Shown here: piece by piece, positions 1 to 13,300 of the stretch
Layout: every line of letters begins with the position of its first letter
How positions within the stretch are numbered: the stretch's first letter is position 1
Source: Perkinsus olseni
Taxonomy: Eukaryota > Perkinsozoa > Perkinsida > Perkinsidae
DNA: 64,000 nucleotides
Reading direction: 5' to 3'
Assembly (NCBI GenBank): GCA_013115135.1
Contig: JABANP010000151.1
Coordinates: 41,618 to 105,617, forward strand
Position numbers and translations under genes: made by a program
The notes under the pieces: model-generated
Seen by the model: only the letters and a program-made list of their open reading frames with translations
The model's database searches: none
What the model was told of the DNA's origin: nothing

Positions 1-961
1 AGTCTTCCGAATTGCCCTCCGTCGACAGGCTATGGCTACAATACGAACGGTGGCTCTGGATCCCTCCCGAGAGTGCCTCCGCTGTGGGAGACGTTGAGCG
101 TTAAGGAGCTCATTGAGATGCATGGGAAGTGAGTGCAGTGCTCGAGCTTACCGTCCGAGCTCACCCCCGTAATTCAGGGCTGTGTGGGAGTTCTTCCCAT
201 TGGAGGCTCGACGGAAATTCTTCAACTTTGCAATGAGGTTCTACATCCCCAGAGAGCGGCCCCATGCAGCACAGCCGCGCTCACCACCCGAGTTCAGAGG
301 GCTGCCTCATCACGTCTTTGACGCCTACGTAGTCATGTTCTTCCGTTACCTTAAAGTAGGTCAATCGACATCGGGAGAGCCCGGTGCGGCACGGGGAATA
401 ATTTTTCGTCAGATTGTTAACGACATCGAAACCAACATCGCTCAGAGTGAGGGCGGCCTTGAGAGATTCCCCACACACTTTCCTGATGGCACCGCCATCG
501 ACGACTACCTCATGGGGGAAGGCATGAATTTTATGCGGCGGTATGGCCAACTCTATCTGATCAGACTCACTATCGAGAGATTAAGGTGCCGTTCTCTCTG
601 GCTGCCTGTTGTGTGTGTGATCATTGTTGCTGTTCTTAGCACGAGCGACCCCACGTATCTGGCTAGCGTGTCCCAGAGGATAACAGCGCAGACCCGTCGT
701 ACCCCGCCAATTTGGAAGGAGGATCCGACGTGGACTTGGACGGAAACTGACGACTTGAAGTTGCTCTGCTCGCTTGAGGAGAACGGCTTGGGCGAGCTCG
801 TGGAGAGCTCCGCTCTCGTGGCAGGGGACTCGCTACGTTGGCCCCCATCCAGCATTGAGAACCCGAAATTTCAATCATTCATTTATGCTCGCTTACAGTG
901 GCTTATGAACGGCTTAGTTGGCGTCAGCAGGGTTGCTAGAGGAGCGGTGAATCGTACGTAA
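1..961 (+). CDS. C-terminal part of a CHD-like chromatin-remodelling protein (5' end outside window)
   Basis: The reading frame is open from base 1 and joins through three short introns (129-177, 356-412, 586-639) to a TAA at 959-961. All three have GT-AG ends and join in frame. The protein has an aromatic helical stretch (WEFFPLEARRKFF, then a segment ending FFRYLK), a motif reading FPDGTAIDDYL, and a late segment WTWTETDDLKLL. This order resembles the SANT/SLIDE-like region after the ATPase of CHD and ISWI remodellers, where a helical core precedes an F-x-DG-x-P type motif and a W-x-x-E-(D/E) helix. The ATPase itself would lie outside the window, so the family call rests on weak motifs and is tentative. 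A possible splice donor overlaps the stop (GTACGT near 955), so the true end could be further right. The gene converges with the dynein gene. Confidence 0.4.
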
Positions 962-1385
962 CATTATCATATATTATTCTGGATTATCCTCGTTTGCGGT
1001 ATCCTGTGTTGAGTTGTAGTCTTTGCCATGCCGACATTACTACGAGTGCCTCTGTACACAGCAGCGGAGGTTTCAAGTTGATTGGTTCGACAACTCGAAT
1101 TGCGTCGTGTCTACTCTGCCTACTCGTGAAAAAAGGGCGATTGCCAGTCTGCTTGAACCTCCGTATTCTCGTTTATACTAGTTCACCACGACCAAATCAT
1201 CTCGTAACGTGCGCTGCGTCGCTCATGTACAGCATTCATGCGTCTTACGGCGTAAGGGATCAAACTAACTCGTTTCGGCCGCGCGATTCGAGATGAACAG
1301 CAGATAACATCAACTACTCGAAACACGACGTCTTTTGTTATAGTTCAACACCGCATTTCACTTCCAACTCCCTCATGAACACATT
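962..1385. other. Convergent intergenic spacer
   Basis: This spacer lies between the stop codons of two converging genes. I see no coding-like frame, RNA gene or repeat in it. It presumably carries both 3' untranslated regions. Confidence 0.5.
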
Positions 1386-4300
1386 AATCATCAATTTGAG
1401 TCAACATGGCTACACCGCGCTTGACCCAGAAAGTCTCGTCGTGTTCCGGCGCGATCGGGAGGAAGATCATCATCACATGGTTTGTCGAGTGACCCGAGGT
1501 CGAAAGCGTACCTAACCGAGCATTTCAGTGAGCTTCCGCAGGGTGCGAAGCCATCTGAGCGTCAATTGACATCTCGCTGCTTCCCTCACCTCTTCTCTCG
1601 CTCGTCTTATACACCGGGCAGGTGTATATCCGCCCGTAGTTCGTCTCGTCCTTGTCCATCTCGACCGGCTTCAGCCAAATATATGGAACTTCAGAGAACA
1701 ACACCTTAGGGAACGAGTCGGCGATCACCATGGTATCATCATCCCATCTGAAAGAGCCACTGCGCTGACTCAGTGTGCCATCGAGACCACTCACCTTGCT
1801 CCATCCATGAAAAGCCCTCGGATGATGCAGCCTCTTTCGGGCTCCTCCGGCGCCGTGATGTCTGCTTTGAGAACTTCCATATTCCAAATACATCGGTCGA
1901 TAGCGATCTTATCCTTCCGCGCAAAATTCTGCAATACTCCAGTCAAGAATGCTTGCTGGAAGAAGAAGCCCGAAAACCAGAACACCGTAGGAGCGTCCAT
2001 CTTTATCCAATCCTCGAAGAACTGCAGACGCTGTAGGAAGTCGGCAACGTAACTGCCTAGCGGCTTCAGGCTAGGATAGGAGACCTTCGCCCACACCGAT
2101 GGGACTTTGTTGCTGAGCAAACCTTCGGCCACCTCCTCGAGATCGGGGCTGAAGACGACCTGACCCTTCACTGCCTTCTGTAAGTTGACCAAAGTATCTC
2201 TTAGTCGGGTGAGGAGTTTATTGCATTTCAGAAGCTCCTGCACGAGAACAGTGTTCAAGCACTGGTCGTAGCGCACCGGATACGCCCTCTGAACCGCCTC
2301 GACGTCGAAGTTCTTAGGCAGCGTTGCGACAATCTCAGCGGCCTTCTCGCCGTAAATTTCCTCAGGACTTTGTTCCTTCTCGCCCTCCTCAGCATCTCCC
2401 ACCACCCGTCTTGGGCATCAGCATCACCGCTGTTTTCAATATCTCCATCCCTTCATTGATAGCCGCAGTGAGGTTTGCGTTGTTGTGCAACCAGAAGACT
2501 TCTGGCGTCTGGTTGATCGGAAGGCCTCTTATGTATTCCATATACGAGGAAAGTGTTCCCTCTTTAGGAGCGAAGTAGATGCCGCTCACGCTGAACTTGT
2601 AGTCATCCTTCAGAATCCTTTCAGTGTAGTAATCGGTCAAAATGTGAACGATTGCGCGACGGTCCTGCGCGTCCGTGACCCTGCCGCCGTAGTTTGCCTC
2701 GGCAACCATGTAACTCAGAGCCTTCCACGGGATACCCTCAAACTCATCCAAGAAATTTTTGAGCTGCTGACGGGAGATGTCGCGATCGGGCTCGGAAAAT
2801 TGGTAAGGAATGTTCCATCCCAACGGACCGAACTGCCTCCGCTCCAGAATGACGGCGTGGAAGAAGCAGAGACCGAAAAGGAGTTTCTTGAAGGCATGCG
2901 GTTTGCTGCAACTTTCGAACCATTCTTCCTCCATACCTACAACCAGCGACTTTGAAATCGTCGGACAGCGGTCACGATCCTACCCATGTAAGCTCGCACT
3001 AGACTGTTCTTCAACCCCTTTGGCGGTTCTAGCGTCATCTTGATGCCGTTCTGCAGGACCGAAATCGGGAAGGCGGGACTCGGCATAGCGGTGAGCCAAA
3101 GACGGAATTCCGGGTTAATTTCATCTTCTCGGAAGTCCTCAACAACCTATAAGATCAGCCAGCGCGTGGAGTACAATGACAAAGATTGTAGTTAACCGCC
3201 TTGCCTTCTCCAACACAGGCATCCAGCTGACAGCCAAATGGCAGTTCTGCAGCAACACCCATTTGCCGTGCTTCGTTCCTTCTTCAAGAGCCGCCATCGC
3301 CTTGGGACCTAGCAGGGAGCTTCTACTACACCAAACCAACATGGATCGATCGGAGGAGATTATTATTGTGAACTATAGACTGATCTACGCTAACCACAGG
3401 CTAGTAGCGGAACGCCATCAAGCCACCTTGCCGTTAATTACCCTGCCCTTGGCCCAAACTGATCGCGGAGATGTTTGCCAGCATATCCTTGCCCTCGGCC
3501 AACTTGATGATGTCGGCCATCGGGTCACTGCCACTGGATAAGACGAACACCAGTGGTATTGATGATTTGGAGTCGTTGTAGCAGGCCTCAAGGTCGAATG
3601 GTGGAGGTTCCAGGAAGAAATTGCCTGAGCCGAAAAATAACCAGTTGACGTCACGAGTACCACCCCGCCATGGTAACAGGTGTCTCCCGAATTCTCTCAA
3701 ATGCCAGTCACGAGCCCTCACCAAGTTTCTTCTCCACGATCTCCTGTATCGCAGGCACCAGTGCGTCCGCTCGAATCGCCAGCAGCACCAAAGCCTTCTC
3801 CAACGGGGTACACTTCTTGTCGAAACTATTCGGCCATTCCATATCGCGAGGATTATCCGAATCGAATATCGCCTGAGCGTCGAATGCACTGCACAATCGG
3901 GGACAGCTAACGTCCCTCACCTTCCACCCCTCGAGCTGGGACTTGAAGACCTCGTGGAAGTCTTGGAAGGTCTCTCCGAGCTTAGACAACTCCAGCACTC
4001 TCCCCCAGGAAATATCTGGGAAGCGTGTCACAGCGGAGCACGCACAAGCTGGGCTTTGCCGTACCGGTCAGCCAAGCAGTATCTGCAGGCTTCCCTTCGG
4101 AGGGAGCACCGCCGCCTCCTCCACCCGTGAGGAAGAGGCGCATCTGCTTGAAGTTGAGCTCCTTATCAACTTCTTGCATCTTGAATGCGAGTTGCATCGA
4201 GTACAGCAGCCGATGGGCTTCGAACAGAGACCGGCACACCATAACGTACAGCAGCCGAATGGTGGAGCTGAAAAGAGAAGGATCAAATCGGAGACAAAAT

Positions 4301-7300
4301 CGCTCGCGCGCTAGCATGTACTGTCGGGTTGCGGCCAGCAGAGCTGCCAGCTAGCTTTTATCGTGGTGCCGGTGGTCGGTCTTACCTCGCCAGATTTGCC
4401 ATTCGTTCAGAGGCGAATTGGCCTTCTCGGCCTGGTCGATCGACATTATGAAGATCATGATGAACCAGTCGAGCGAGTACTGATACATAGGGTCCACGAT
4501 ACAGAGGTCAGAGACGACGAAGAACAGCGAAGCAGACCTGAGAAGACACTGGAGATCAGCACCACAAGAGCGGTGACAAGCATGGCAATTGGGGAACATA
4601 AATTCAAACTTTTCGACTCTGTCAAGCTATCAGTGATAATAACCTTAACCACGGCCGAAGGATGAATCCAGGCCAGGCGGGCCTCGGTTGGAATCGACCA
4701 CTATCTCACATTCTGATTCATTCTAGCCCGAAACCCGACAACAACCGCGAACCTCACCTCAACGCCAAGGGCCGATACGACTGCCTCGTCTCCTGAATCT
4801 GTGCCGCGGTTCTCTCCTGCTGTTGCACTTGCTCCTCGATCTTCTGACTGGCAATCTTCGAGTTGGAGAGTGTCTCGATGAGCTCCTCATCATCCAAGAT
4901 GTTACCTATGGCGGAGCGATGCATAATAAACTTCCACCCAACTTAGCTTACCAGTAGCGCTAGAGAGTAACGCCAAAATGCGGTCTTCTATCTCCTTAAG
5001 TTGTGCTTTCGACTGAGCGCTCTCCACGACCAGACTCACACGCTTCGCCTCAATGTCCGGCTCCTCTTTGGCAACCACGATACCTTGCACGGCAATGAAA
5101 TAGTGTGCAATTAGAGAACATCTCAGAGAGCCAAAATCTCCGAGCAGCGCCAATAGCCCAATCGCGCAAACTGATGAACTAACTTGTCAGCGAGAAACTG
5201 GGTGGATGTAGACGAGTACGCACGCATAAGTTATGCGTATGCGGCATAACGTCCAACGCGCCAATCTCTCTCACCGAGCATTTGGTCCTGTAAACCGTCC
5301 ACTGTCGCCATGAAATTGAGGATCGTGACCGAGACGCAGATTTCGGGCGCGTAATGAGGATTTGGCAGCTTCGTCGTGAAGTACAGACGGAAGTCCTTTG
5401 ACCACTCTATCGTGCTGTCACCCAGGCGAATCATCTCGAGGTTGCCCTGACCAAGAAAGTTTTCGTGGCGCAGTGACATGATCGGAACGAACCTGTTTGA
5501 ACGTGGCTTTCTGCAGCAGGGGGTCCAGCATAGGGTCCAAAGTCTCCGCGATGTTCTCGATCAATACCGGATTCCCGAATTGAATTGCATTCTCGAGCTC
5601 CCTGGCGTAGTTCTTCGACAACCGTAAGACCTGAAATAATCGTTCAAACAACCACTGATTTGTCGACCTCTCGCCTGCAAATTTTTCTCCATATTTTTGA
5701 TCCATTTGTTGGCTTGTTGCTGAGGATCTATCATTAACGGCCATCGGCGTGAGTTGCTCATGATGATGGCGTTATCAATCGAGAGAGCATCATTCGGGAG
5801 CTTATCAATGACCCTGAGAAATGGGCAATGTGCAACACACGCTAGTCGCCCACACAACCGCTTCGGAGCTCTAGTAGCGCCTTAACAATTGTGAACTCTG
5901 TCGACCCACCATTGCCGGATCTTAACCGCATCTCCGATGCAGGTCTGCAGATTGAATTGAGCACTTGCGGGAATCTTGAGCTCTTGCAATTTCCCCAACC
6001 ATTTGTCCATCACATCCGACCGATAGGAAGCCGTGAACACGCCTGAGCGGGTACTCTTGAAGGAGGATATCCGAGCATCGGTTGGCTTACCAAGGTAGGC
6101 GATGATACCGCTCGCAATTAGGATGTCTCCGGACAAGTTGTTGTAGTCAGTTCCGAGTCTGTTGGAGGCGGCCGTCCATCTGGACTTCTCTCCGCCAAGA
6201 CCAGTGATCAGTTTCTCGGCTCTGCGGACGGATTTGGATGGACATCACAGAGACTCGGGTAACGACTCGAGCGATGGATAGGTGAGACAGACCGTCGACC
6301 GTATCGGACATCGTTCAGGGCAACGCGAACAAGAGCGAACGATCTGTCAGCCAATTCCAAGCCACCTTTTTCATCGCCGGCGGACATAACGAACAGAACC
6401 CGTTACCTGATAAGTTTCGCAGCGCAGTCGTCCCTCTGCTTCTGCAGCTCCTCCATGTACTCTTTCGCATTATTCAAGTCCGACACCAACTTGTCAACCA
6501 ATGCGATAACTTCGGCAAGCTCCGCTTCTTTCTCGGCCAACTTCGCCTTGGCCGCTGCTGCCTTTCCTTCCGCCTCGGCCAATGCTGCCCTCTTAGGCCC
6601 CACTTCCTTGGCGACTTTATCATACACGACCATCGCTCGAGCCCATTTGCAGATACCCATCGCTGCGATGGAGGCTTTCTTGATCACCTCAGGCTCGAAG
6701 TTAGGATCGTCATAAAGCGGTTTGACCTGAACGACCGGTTCACCCTCACCTACCACGTTCACGCACAACCGAGGCATGGGCGAAGAACGAGGGAGTCGCT
6801 CACCTTTTTCATGGCATCTTCAGAAATATTATCTTTATCAAAGTTGATGAGCCTATCGAGTAGCCTTGGGTCGCCGAGCAACTCCTTCTTGGCCGGTTCC
6901 CAGAAGTCATCTACCTTCCCTTTACCGTCGGGTGCTGGCACTTTGTTGGGTTTCACGCCAAAGAAGTAGCACAAGGCTTGGGCCACCAATACAACTCCGC
7001 CTGAAGGGAAAGCGAGCAGTGAGACGATTAAGAGCTGAAACTCGGCACTCGAGTTCAGACACCCCGCCCAATAGATTCGGCGAAAATCTGATCCCCCCTC
7101 AGTCCGAATAAGTCGCTTGAAACGGGGACGAGACTCACCTGGCGGAGTCTTCATCGCCTTCACTTCAGTAATATCTCCTTTACTGAGCTTGCTAAGAGCA
7201 TCCACCGCCGCGTCCAACGCTGGCATCGCCGCGGCCAGGTCCTTCTGGCAGTCGGCTGCGATTTCCTCAGCGGCACTCGCCTGTTCGTTAGCCGCAGCCG

Positions 7301-10300
7301 CCTCAGCATCGACAAGTTTCTGTTTCTCTGCCGCCTCGCCCTGCTGTTTCTCCACCAGTATCATCATCTCACTGGTCTCCTTGGCTGCCTTCTCAAGGTT
7401 GGGCTGTAGGTCTTCCAGCTCCTTCTGCATCGTCGCGACCTGGCTGGCAGTGTCCGCTAGTTTTTCTAGACCAACGTCGTATCGCCATTTCGCTTGAGAG
7501 ACCACATGCCGCTGCTGCTTGAGCATTTGTATGAAGGAGTTGATAAGCTCCAGATAGGAGGTTGGCGTTACGTAGTAGTGCCTGAGCAACGGAGGAGAGC
7601 TCTAGCGAGTCTTATCCCATATCACGAGGTATGCACGACTATCAGTAGGCGGTCAGCACGTGTCGTTGAAAATGGATGGGTCAAGCCTTTACAGGTCCGA
7701 CCGGTCTCGTTCTCTTCACCATTGTGACCATTGACGAATTCGATGGGGGATGATACATCGAGTGAGCTTCGCCAATGGACTCAACGGCAGAGCGACATGA
7801 TATCGTCGGTGTTCGAAGTCTGCGCGGAGATTAGGCCCTTTTCTCGAATTTCGATGCCTCTATGACGGGAGCAGTACGAGTGAGCGGCATCACCGGAAGT
7901 CAATAACCCACCCATAGCAGCTTACCTCCTGAGCTCCGACAGGAAGCGTTCTGTAAGCGTCGAGACGGACGTCTGCATGTCAACCATGATCTTAACCACG
8001 CCATTGAGCACGTTCTCGGGCATTTCTTGCGTCTTCAAAAACTGCATCGCCACAGCTGTGAGAGCATCCGGTGGCCACTCCATGAACCTGGACGGACGTC
8101 CTCAAGACGGGAACACTGCGAACTCACAGAGCTCGACAAGAGGGGCCAGCGGAGTTGGCATGGGACAGCACAGCGCCAAATACTTACCAGTCGATTGTAC
8201 AGCAGTTGACAAGGCTGGGGAACATCCGTAAGCGTTTGCGGAACTTGTCACCGATCGGACTCATAGCCAGGACGATGTGCAAATTCTTACGGCAGTTCTC
8301 GACGTACCTGAGACCAGCCGTGTTGAGACAAATGCCAGGGTAGTGGACGAGAAATGCCGAGAATCCGACTGGCGTTGCTCCTGGTTCACATGTGTCACGA
8401 ATGACTATTTATCATCTAGAAGGCACACCTCGCTAACGCTTTTTGTGTCGGCCGATGGAAAAACAGCGACTGTCACGGACGACATACCCTTACCAGGCGA
8501 AAACCTCGTTCGGCCCAGTTTTGCCATCCGCACTCGCCATTTTACTGCACTTCTCGAGAATGTCCATACGATCCTCATTGGCGTACAAGTTCGGTACTTC
8601 GCCAGTGTTAAGCATGCTGCTGACGTCCTCCAGGAAGTTCTCGTTGGCGATTTGGGTGTCCGGGGAATAGGAAAACACCATATTCTTGTCGTCGCACCCC
8701 GCGGACATCAGTAGCTTTCTCATATCATCTCGCCATTCCGTCATGCCGTAGGACTTCGATATTTGCACTTGGAACAGCGTGAAGTCCGCAACGAACGCCG
8801 CCAATGTTGCTGTGCTCTTTCCGGCCACTTCCACCTACCCCGACACACAGAGCGTTCCCGAGCGGCAACTTGAGGACCTGAGAAAAATATATGCGTTCTT
8901 TTCAGAGTTGCGAGAGAGGAGCAGCGGCCGAGATACAGCGATGAACGAGAGAATTTCGTGGCGCGCGACGCTCTTTCTCACCCGCACGACACGGCAGATG
9001 TGTTGTATGAAAGCGGTGAAGAGGACCAAGTCCATTCGAATCTTCGACACGGCGTTGAAGTCTTCCAAACAAGTGTCCATTTTCTCCTGCAATTTCTGAT
9101 GGTCTTGGACTTCCATGTAGCTGGTCGACTTCGGATCGACGAAGCTTGCAAACACGATGGGCTCCTGCTTCACGACTTGGTCGTATTGCTTCTTGAAGTG
9201 CCGATCGAGCAGCCTCTTGATCAGGAAGAAGAACCAGTTGCGATCGGGTTTGTTCACCAGACGGTCCTCGAAGACTCTCTGGCACTCATGCATCCAGCAC
9301 TTAGCCAAATCGTCGACCTGAAAAGACAATCTTCATAACCACCCAACGACATCGCCACTACCTTAGGAAGACTTTCCCTTGTGCATTGGCATATCCCCTG
9401 GAAAACTTTGCTGAGATCTCTCAGATTGAAAGTATAATGAGACTTCGCCGGAGTTGGCAGCATTTCCGCAGACATAGTGTTATACACCTCGATAGTCGCA
9501 GCCACCACGGTAGCCCGCATTTCCAGCCACTTCTCGCGGCATTACGGCCGAGGAACTTCTGAACCATCGTTGTGAAGATTCTTGCAAGCGATTCGTCGTC
9601 GAACGGCGTAACAAATATCAAGTTGAACTGCCTCGAGTATCGGTCGGTAATATCGTTCTTCCCTCCGCCGGGCGGTCCCATGGCCGCCAGGTACTGCATA
9701 TCGACGAACTGGCGGAACTCCCAGGTTTTTCCGATCGTACCAGCCGCTCATCGTTAGACCCTGTCTGAGAATCTCTATCGGCGGTTGAGCTCCGTAAGTC
9801 TCCTTCGCCGGCATGTTTACATCGTCGACGAAGACAAGCATCTTCTTTTGTTGATGGGGGGACCGAACACGCCCTTACGGCGCTTATCTAATTTACCATC
9901 GATAATATCCTGTGTTTGATTGGCGGTCGTCTGGGCAGAGAACGCGAACGAGATGGTTGCATATTTCTCTTTGTCGAATCCGTTCAGAAGCATCCCCGCG
10001 ATGGACACGGTCTTCCCAGTTCCCGTCACGCCGGACATCAGCACGTGTTTGCCCTTCTCTATCAGCGTCCTAATCAGGAACTGATTCCGCACCGTGTCGC
10101 TGGTCGGTACGATAATGGAGTGGAATTGTGCGTCTTTCGGTATATCGAAATTGGCAATTTTCTCTGTCCATGGCTTCCACCTCCCATTATCGGCCGAATC
10201 TATGAAGTAGTCGTGCAAGAGACCCTTGCTAGGCAGCTGCGTCGGAGGCTGCCCGCTTGCGAGTTCCGTCGGCGCCCATTCTGCCACGAACTCTTGCTTT

Positions 10301-13300
10301 CTTGATGAAGTCCTTCTTATTCTCGAACATAGCCCGAATGACGGACTCCACAAAGACTCTGCCGTCCTGGTCGGTACAGGCCCCGCAAGTCCAGAGCATC
10401 GAGAAGTAGAAAAGCGCATAGATGAGCTGCTCTCGGTCGGCGAACGTCTGCGAGTTCTCATCGTCGTCATCAGTAGTGGGGCGACAGTATTTCTCCTCGG
10501 AATCTTCGAAGAGGCATTCCATCAGCCGACACGCACTGTCCGCCAGCCAGTTGTCGATCACGGCAACAGGCGTACGCACCGATGAGTGCACTCGAGGCAA
10601 ACTTCGAAGTTGTTCTCAAAAAGATTCCAAATGAAATCCCGATGGTCCTTGCGGATGTAGTCAGGAATCTGATAGTCCAACCAGGAATGCACAATTGGTT
10701 TCCATCCCAAATCCGAGTCAGGCTCCATGAAAACCATACCGCATCGAGACACCGTGGCGGGCGAGGCCACGGCCAAATCACGCACTTCGAAGATCATTGT
10801 TGTCGTCGGAGACAGCTTGATGATTTCGCCCGAGTTAAGACATAACTTCTTGTTGTCGTCAAGGACAGTGTTCATATTCTCGATCCAAATGGCATCCACA
10901 GGACCGTCCAGGACGACCCACTGGCGCATATCCGGCGGTCCTTTGCTCGCCGCTCTGACCGCGATGGCGAGTACGCCATCTGTCCACTCTTGCGTGTTGA
11001 GATCAGCTTCACCGTACAGCTGACCCTGCGTGATTGATTTCGGGTTCATGATGTGCTGAGTGACCGGCATGAACATGTCACCACCGTCAGCGACAGCGGC
11101 GAGGGTGTCCGCCAAGACGTCCTTCACCATGGTCTTTCCTGAGACAAACGAAAACGCCATTGAAGAACGGAAAATACAAAAATACACAGCCGAATCTCAG
11201 ATTAGAAACACGCGACATTCCTTTCTCCAGCACTCACCGCAAGGAGGAAGACCAACTGTCATGAGCCCGTGTCGGACCATCACCGTCTCCCACAACTGTA
11301 TGACTTTGTTTGTGAACTCGCCAGTAGGCTGGAGCTTCTTGGCAACAGCGCAGGCTTCTACCTGACGCAGCAGGAGAATGATATCCTGTAGCGTCGTCTA
11401 CTCGAAATTTCCACAGAATGGAGGCCACATTTTCCCGAAGCGGTTATTCACTACTTCTCTTCTACCCAGTGCGAACCACAGAGATTTCGATCCAGCTGAG
11501 CGACAAGTGTCAGTCATACAAACGAGTCTGTCCAATCTTATCGGTCTCCTCTGTTGCCACATGCAGGGCTTGTCATAAACCGGATAACTCACGGATAATC
11601 AGGCTAAATATCACGCATCGGTGACCCGAGATTTTCTCCTCTCCAAGAGTTGGAGTGGGACGAGTCAGAAGAGAGAGAAGCGACCACTAGCACCGTCCAT
11701 TCTTTCCCATCCTAACCTGCGCGATGAGCGGGCCGTAATCGCTCGGTGGAAGGTGCACTCCGGGGAACAAGTCGCCGATGATACCCTTGAAGAGAGGGAT
11801 GTCCGCACTGGTGAACTTGGGCAAGTTCACGTCCGTGAACGCTCGCAAGGAGATGACATCTTCAGGGTACTGGTCGCCGTACTTCATCTTCAGCGCACCA
11901 GCGGCCACCAGAAGGGACTTCAAACCTCGCATGCCAAAATCGTAGTGATCCTGGGCGGACAGCTGCTCCGAGGAAAGCTTCAAGGCCTGGGTGGCTTTCA
12001 CTCCGATGCGTCTGGCGTCCTCGTAACTACACAGAGAACACATGAACCAAAATCACCATCTCTAAGCGGGACAAATGGAGAATCACAGTGCATTCTGGCT
12101 GGTTGCCAAGGCGATTTGTAGATGCCACAGAGTTGGAGTGCGAGGGGCTACACTAAACTATCCGAGCTTTGAACCATACGGAACCACCTCATAGATCTCA
12201 TTGAACCGCACAGAGGCCGGAGCATCCACAATCGCAAGAACGATTTTTGACGTTCTTCACCAGCCCCGGTTGACCTACCCGAACGAGTAAAGGGTGATCT
12301 CCGCAATAAGTGCGTAGTTCGGGACCATCATAGCGCAGGGGCGGAAGAGGGCCTTCAGGTTGTCTGGCAGCTCGGAACGTCCAGCGTAGCCAGGATTCAT
12401 GGTAATGTTCACAGCGCATGAAGGGATGAGCCTGAACGAATTTCGTGGCGCAGCGGTCATTAGCCGTTGGCAGGCACCTGATCTCGGTGCCTTCGAAAAT
12501 GAAAGTCTTGGCTTTCTGTTTGATCGCCAATGATATACACTGGATCTGCTGGGCAATGACGGACAGCACTTCCAAGTTGATACGGTTGAACTCATCGAAG
12601 CAGCACCATGCACCGGAGCTCGCCAGACCTAAACAACAAAACTCACTTTCATGTCACCGATATTCCCTTGTGGACCCAAACCGTATTGTACACGTAAAGA
12701 CAATTCTCAAAATTCACGAGGACCGTTACGAGAGGCCGACCCCCCAGAACGGACCCCTGAGCACTGCGGCCATCCGAGCTCACCTTTGAAGAACTTGGCC
12801 ATCTGCATGTAGTCCATTCCATCAGAACAATTGAAGACAACACACTGGATCGCCAGCGCCTTGGCAAGATCCTTGGTAGACTCGGTCTTGCCAGTGCCGG
12901 CAGGGCCCTCTGGCGCCCCACCATAGTACAGAGCAAACGCTCCCATCAACGTCCTATAGCATCGATCGGTCAGCGGTGTGATGACCAGCCTCGGAGTGTT
13001 GCCGAGGTACTCAAAACCGTAGAGCAAAGTGGAATTGACAATGGAGACTTGGCATTCCTCCTTTGCATTCATCTCCCCGGTGTCAACCCGGCGGAAGCTA
13101 TTAGGTTCCTTCCAGTAGTAGCGAAGCTGACTCAGCCAGTCAAACTCATCCGCAGACTCCACGTTGTTCTTCACGAGGTCGCTAACGACGTCTCTGGCAT
13201 GGACGTCAATCGTGACCATCGCTCCCAGCGTAACTCTGGCAAGCTTCGACAGATCCCCTCTGACTAACTGTACAATGTCAAGCAACTGCTGATTGAGCTT

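Noticed and set aside
4018..4066. Apparent frameshift after dynein AAA6
   Set aside because: A 47-nt intron (GTACGG...TTCCCAG) joins DTAWLT to DISWGRV in frame.
10255..10310. Apparent one-base frameshift in dynein near AAA3
   Set aside because: A 43-nt GT-AG intron (donor GTTCGTGG, acceptor GGGCAG) restores the frame, so it was not counted with the other breaks.
12427..12485. Frame change in dynein AAA1 before the conserved [10 protein letters not shown] motif
   Set aside because: A 46-nt intron (GTGCCTG...TTCAG) gives the canonical sequence.
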